Part shown: positions 30,498-32,408 of the stretch, piece by piece | Layout: each line of letters begins with the position of its first letter | Position numbering within the stretch: position 1 is the first letter of the stretch | DNA from: a virus | Reading direction: 5' to 3' (one strand) | Length of the DNA: 32,408 nucleotides | Virus record (IMG/VR): IMGVR_UViG_3300024901_000015 | Location: 1 to 32,408 of that record | Made by a program: the position numbers and the translations under genes | The notes under the pieces: generated by a model | Told to the model about the DNA's origin: nothing | Database searches by the model: none | What the model saw: the letters and a program-made list of their open reading frames with translations, nothing else

Positions 30498-30944
30498 ATG
30501 ACCACTATTGAAATCATTGAACAAAAACAGGACGAAATTAATCGCCTGATCGCCAGCCTCAAGGCTTTTAACTCAGCCTTTCCGCGCACCATTAACAAAC
30601 CAGAACTGAAAGCCGGTGAAATCTACATTGGCACGGTAATAAATGCAGATGGCACCGGCCATCACGCCATTTTATTGCCAGGCGATAAGGATGACGGAAA
30701 TTGGCAATCTGCGATGGACTGGGCTAAAGAAAAAGGCGGCGATCTGCCCAACCGCATCGAGCAGGCAATGTTATTTGCCAACCATAAGGGCGAGTTTCAA
30801 GAGGATGTTTATTGGAGCAATACAACCCACCACAAAGAGTCAGAGTGGGCTTGGTGCCAGACCTTCGACAGTGGCTACCAGAGCAGCTATCACAAGAGCG
30901 ACGACTGTTGCCGCGCCCGCGCTGTCCGCAGATTAGAAATTTAA
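30498..30944 (+). CDS. DGR variable protein 3, DUF1566/C-type-lectin-like with N-terminal helix
   Basis: 148 residues. An extra N-terminal helix, probably coiled coil (MTTIEIIEQKQDEINRLIAS, then LKAFNSAF), precedes the DUF1566-like domain (GEIYIGTVINADGTGHHAILLPGDKDDGNWQSAMDWAKEKGGDLPNRIEQAMLFANHKGEFQEDVYWSNTTHHKESEWAW). VR3 starts at residue 115. The coiled coil could allow trimerisation or docking to a partner; proteins 1 and 2 lack it. The core is near identical to protein 1. It directly precedes avd. Confidence 0.87.
   Translation: MTTIEIIEQKQDEINRLIASLKAFNSAFPRTINKPELKAGEIYIGTVINADGTGHHAILLPGDKDDGNWQSAMDWAKEKGGDLPNRIEQAMLFANHKGEFQEDVYWSNTTHHKESEWAWCQTFDSGYQSSYHKSDDCCRARAVRRLEI
30840..30933 (+). 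repeat. DGR variable repeat VR3
   Basis: 94 bp aligned without gaps to TR 31484-31577. All 12 differences fall at TR adenines. Just upstream, 30837-30839 (GAG) differs from TR GAT at a T, which marks the 5' limit of homology. Confidence 0.94.
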
Positions 30945-30959
30945 TCATTTAGTTATTTA
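30945..30959 (+). repeat. 15-bp element after VR3 (TCATTTA-N-TTATTTA)
   Basis: The third copy, 11 bases after VR3 ends, directly before the avd start codon. VR1 and VR3 also share the preceding TAGAAATTTA. Confidence 0.6.
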
Positions 30960-30961
30960 TC

Positions 30962-31312
30962 ATGGCAAATCACACCACCCTGCCCATTTACAAAGTCGCT
31001 TATGACTTGCTCAAGGCTATCGTTGAGATCAGCAAGAACATCCCGCGAGAGTTTAAGCAAAGCATAGGCGGCAAGCTGCGCGATGAATGCGTTGAAATCG
31101 TCACGCTTATTTTCAGGGCAAATGTGTCATCAGATAAAGCCAGGCATCTGGCTAACCTGATTGAACGCCTGCAGGTGTGTGAGTTGCTATTGAGATTGGC
31201 GCGCGATATGCGCCTGATCTCAACCGGGCAATACGCCAAAGCCATTCAGCTAACAGATAGCATCGGGAAACAGGCTACTGGCTGGCGCAAATCCGCATCG
31301 TCCGTTTCATAA
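30962..31312 (+). CDS. avd: DGR accessory variability determinant (Avd)
   Basis: 116 residues, a basic four-helix-bundle type protein: LPIYKVAYDLLKAIVEISKNIPREFKQSIGGKLRDECVEIVTLIFRAN, then IERLQVCELLLRLARDMRLISTGQYAKAIQLTDSIGKQATGWRKS. 'Y-K-x-x-Y-D-L-L', 'I-P-R-E-F-K-x-x-x-G' and the closing 'I-G-K-Q-x-x-G-W' are the hallmarks of Avd. Avd forms a barrel-shaped pentamer that binds the reverse transcriptase and template RNA and is needed for mutagenic homing. It lies between the third target and the RT, the common DGR order. Confidence 0.93.
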   Translation: MANHTTLPIYKVAYDLLKAIVEISKNIPREFKQSIGGKLRDECVEIVTLIFRANVSSDKARHLANLIERLQVCELLLRLARDMRLISTGQYAKAIQLTDSIGKQATGWRKSASSVS

Positions 31313-31325
31313 AGGTCACGGCCCT

Positions 31326-32408
31326 ATGACTGCACGATTAAATAATCTGGTTTTACCGCTGGCTCAAAAGGCCACCGCCATGCGCATCACAGATACCGCT
31401 GATAGCAATCAGGCAAGGTCTGGCGCAGTTTCTTTGCTGATCGGCAATAGCCTTCGGCATAGCGACGTAGATAGTAAAACGATTCAGAGTGGGCTTGGTA
31501 CCAGAACTTCAACAATGGCAACCAGAACAACAATCACAAGAGCAACAACAATTGCCGCGCCCGCGCTGTCCGCAGATCATTACAACAGCTTTACGTTTGA
31601 GCAGCTGGTACAAGCGTACCTTGATTGCAGAAAAAACAAACGCAATACTGATAGCGCTCTGGCTTTTGAGGGAAATCTAGAGCGCAATCTATTAGATCTA
31701 TATGCAGAATTGAAATCTGGCGAATACTCACCAGGCAGAAGCATCTGCTTTGTCATCACCAGGCCAAAGCCACGTGAAGTATGGGCAGCTGATTTTCGTG
31801 ATCGGATTGTGCACCACTTGTTTTACAACCATATTTCACCACGGTTTTATGCCACATTTATTGCCGACAGTTGCGCATGCATACCTGGTCGCGGCACGCT
31901 CTATGCCGCTAAGCGGCTAGAGTCAAAAATCAGTAGCACCACAGAAAACTGGTCGAAGCCTTGCCATTACCTTAAATGCGACCTTGCCAACTTCTTTGTG
32001 GCTATCAATAAAAACATACTGCATTCACAACTTGTAAAGCGCATACATGAGCCGTGGTGGCTGTCACTAGCTGAAACAATACTGTTTCATGATCCGCGCC
32101 AAAATTACGAGCTACGCGGTGATGCAGATCGTATCAGCCTAGTGCCAGACCATAAGCGGTTAAATTCGCATGACGCTATGCATGGGCTGCCTATTGGCAA
32201 TTTGAGCAGCCAATTCTTTGCAAACATCTACCTCAACGAGCTAGACCAGTTTATTAAGCATCGTATCGGCGCCAAACATTACATCAGATATGTGGATGAT
32301 TTTGTCATTCTAAATCAATCGCCACAGTGGCTAAATCAAGCTTTGGCGCAAATCAATCAATTCTTGCCAGAAAAGCTGGAAGCGAATTTAAACCCTACCA
32401 AAACAATC
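31326..32408 (+). CDS. DGR reverse transcriptase, partial (runs off the window), with the template repeat inside its ORF
   Basis: 361 codons, open to the window edge. ATG at 31326 has AAAGG about 10 bases upstream, 13 bp after avd. The RT domain begins near residue 85 (HYNSFTFEQLVQAYLDC) and shows DGR-RT motifs: RPKPREVWAADFRDRIVHH, SCACIPGRGT, KCDLANFF with catalytic Asp219, GLPIGNLSSQFFANIYL (IGNLSSQ at 290-296, the DGR form), and YVDD at 322-325 with Asp324/Asp325. Thumb and C-terminus lie beyond the window. Residues 52-84 are encoded by the TR in a different frame. No ATG, GTG or TTG occurs between the TR and TTG 31710, inside the RT domain, so translation must start upstream of or within the TR. 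Confidence 0.93.
   Translation, partial: MTARLNNLVLPLAQKATAMRITDTADSNQARSGAVSLLIGNSLRHSDVDSKTIQSGLGTRTSTMATRTTITRATTIAAPALSADHYNSFTFEQLVQAYLDCRKNKRNTDSALAFEGNLERNLLDLYAELKSGEYSPGRSICFVITRPKPREVWAADFRDRIVHHLFYNHISPRFYATFIADSCACIPGRGTLYAAKRLESKISSTTENWSKPCHYLKCDLANFFVAINKNILHSQLVKRIHEPWWLSLAETILFHDPRQNYELRGDADRISLVPDHKRLNSHDAMHGLPIGNLSSQFFANIYLNELDQFIKHRIGAKHYIRYVDDFVILNQSPQWLNQALAQINQFLPEKLEANLNPTKTI
31481..31577 (+). repeat. DGR template repeat (TR)
   Basis: 97 bp matching VR1, VR2 and VR3. Read in the VR frame it contains ten AAC/AAT codons, the classic layout that gives wide codon diversity under adenine mutagenesis; in that frame it reads on into an unrelated tail. 40 of 41 differences between the TR and the three VRs are at its adenines. 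It lies inside the open reading frame of the RT (residues 52-84), offset by one base from the VR frame, where it encodes a Thr/Ala/Arg-rich linker. Confidence 0.94.

Noticed and set aside
31489-31680. 63-codon open frame through the TR (+ strand, Gln-rich)
   Set aside because: It is a shadow frame of the TR's AAY codons; the RT frame, with conserved motifs, covers the same bases.
31578-31712. RT starting downstream of the TR
   Set aside because: No ATG, GTG or TTG in the RT frame before TTG 31710, which is inside the RT domain; the AAAGG-ATG at 31326 is much better. Rare CTG starts cannot be excluded.
1-32408. CRISPR array or transposon
   Set aside because: No evenly spaced direct repeats with unique spacers, and no transposase-like gene or terminal inverted repeats seen; the repeats present are explained by the DGR, operators, iterons and terminators.

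Overview
This window is most of a temperate, tailed, double-stranded DNA phage or prophage with a lambda-like layout. Its most striking content is a diversity-generating retroelement (DGR) at the right end. The head genes (large terminase, HK97-type portal, ClpP-like prohead protease, HK97-fold capsid), a tape measure of about 1,218 residues and a frameshifted tail-chaperone pair point to a long, flexible siphovirus tail. The host is probably a Gram-negative proteobacterium, because the lysis cassette has an Rz/Rz1 spanin pair that needs an outer membrane. A betaproteobacterium is my guess from protein flavour only. No integrase lies in the window, so integration state and attachment sites cannot be judged.

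Layout. Positions 1-25002 are read leftward (- strand); positions 25078-32408 are read rightward. From right to left on the - strand come: a Cro-like HTH gene, a tRNA with anticodon CAU, a CII-family regulator, a DnaB helicase, a DNA adenine methylase, an O-like replication protein carrying a repeat-rich candidate origin, a Q-like late regulator, HNH nuclease, terminase small and large subunits, portal, protease, capsid, head accessory and connector genes, tail tube, tail chaperones G/GT, tape measure, tail tip protein, tail fibre, then holin, SAR endolysin, a DUF6527-like gene and Rz/Rz1. Many late genes are separated by short GC hairpins with U-runs, which fits a late operon that needs Q-type antitermination.

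The control region resembles lambda turned around. A short repressor gene (25078-25491) and two probable lysogenic-conversion genes (zinc-ribbon and HIRAN membrane proteins) end at a terminator. On each side sit three copies of the same operator, ATAAC-N5-GTTAT: an oR-like set at 25013-25085 over the promoter of the Cro-like gene, and an oL-like set at 26696-26765 over a strong promoter (TTGACA, 17 bp, TATATT).

That oL/pL-like promoter drives a tightly packed rightward operon of small, mostly unknown genes, many of them membrane proteins, and the DGR. The DGR has three variable C-type-lectin-like proteins (DUF1566-like) ending in variable repeats VR1, VR2 and VR3, the accessory protein Avd, and a reverse transcriptase that runs off the window. 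The 97-bp template repeat (TR, 31481-31577) differs from the VRs at 40 template adenines and one template T. It lies inside the open reading frame of the reverse transcriptase itself, in a different frame from the VRs. All three targets and the mutagenesis machinery appear to share one repressor-controlled early operon, rather than the late virion operon where the tail fibre lies.
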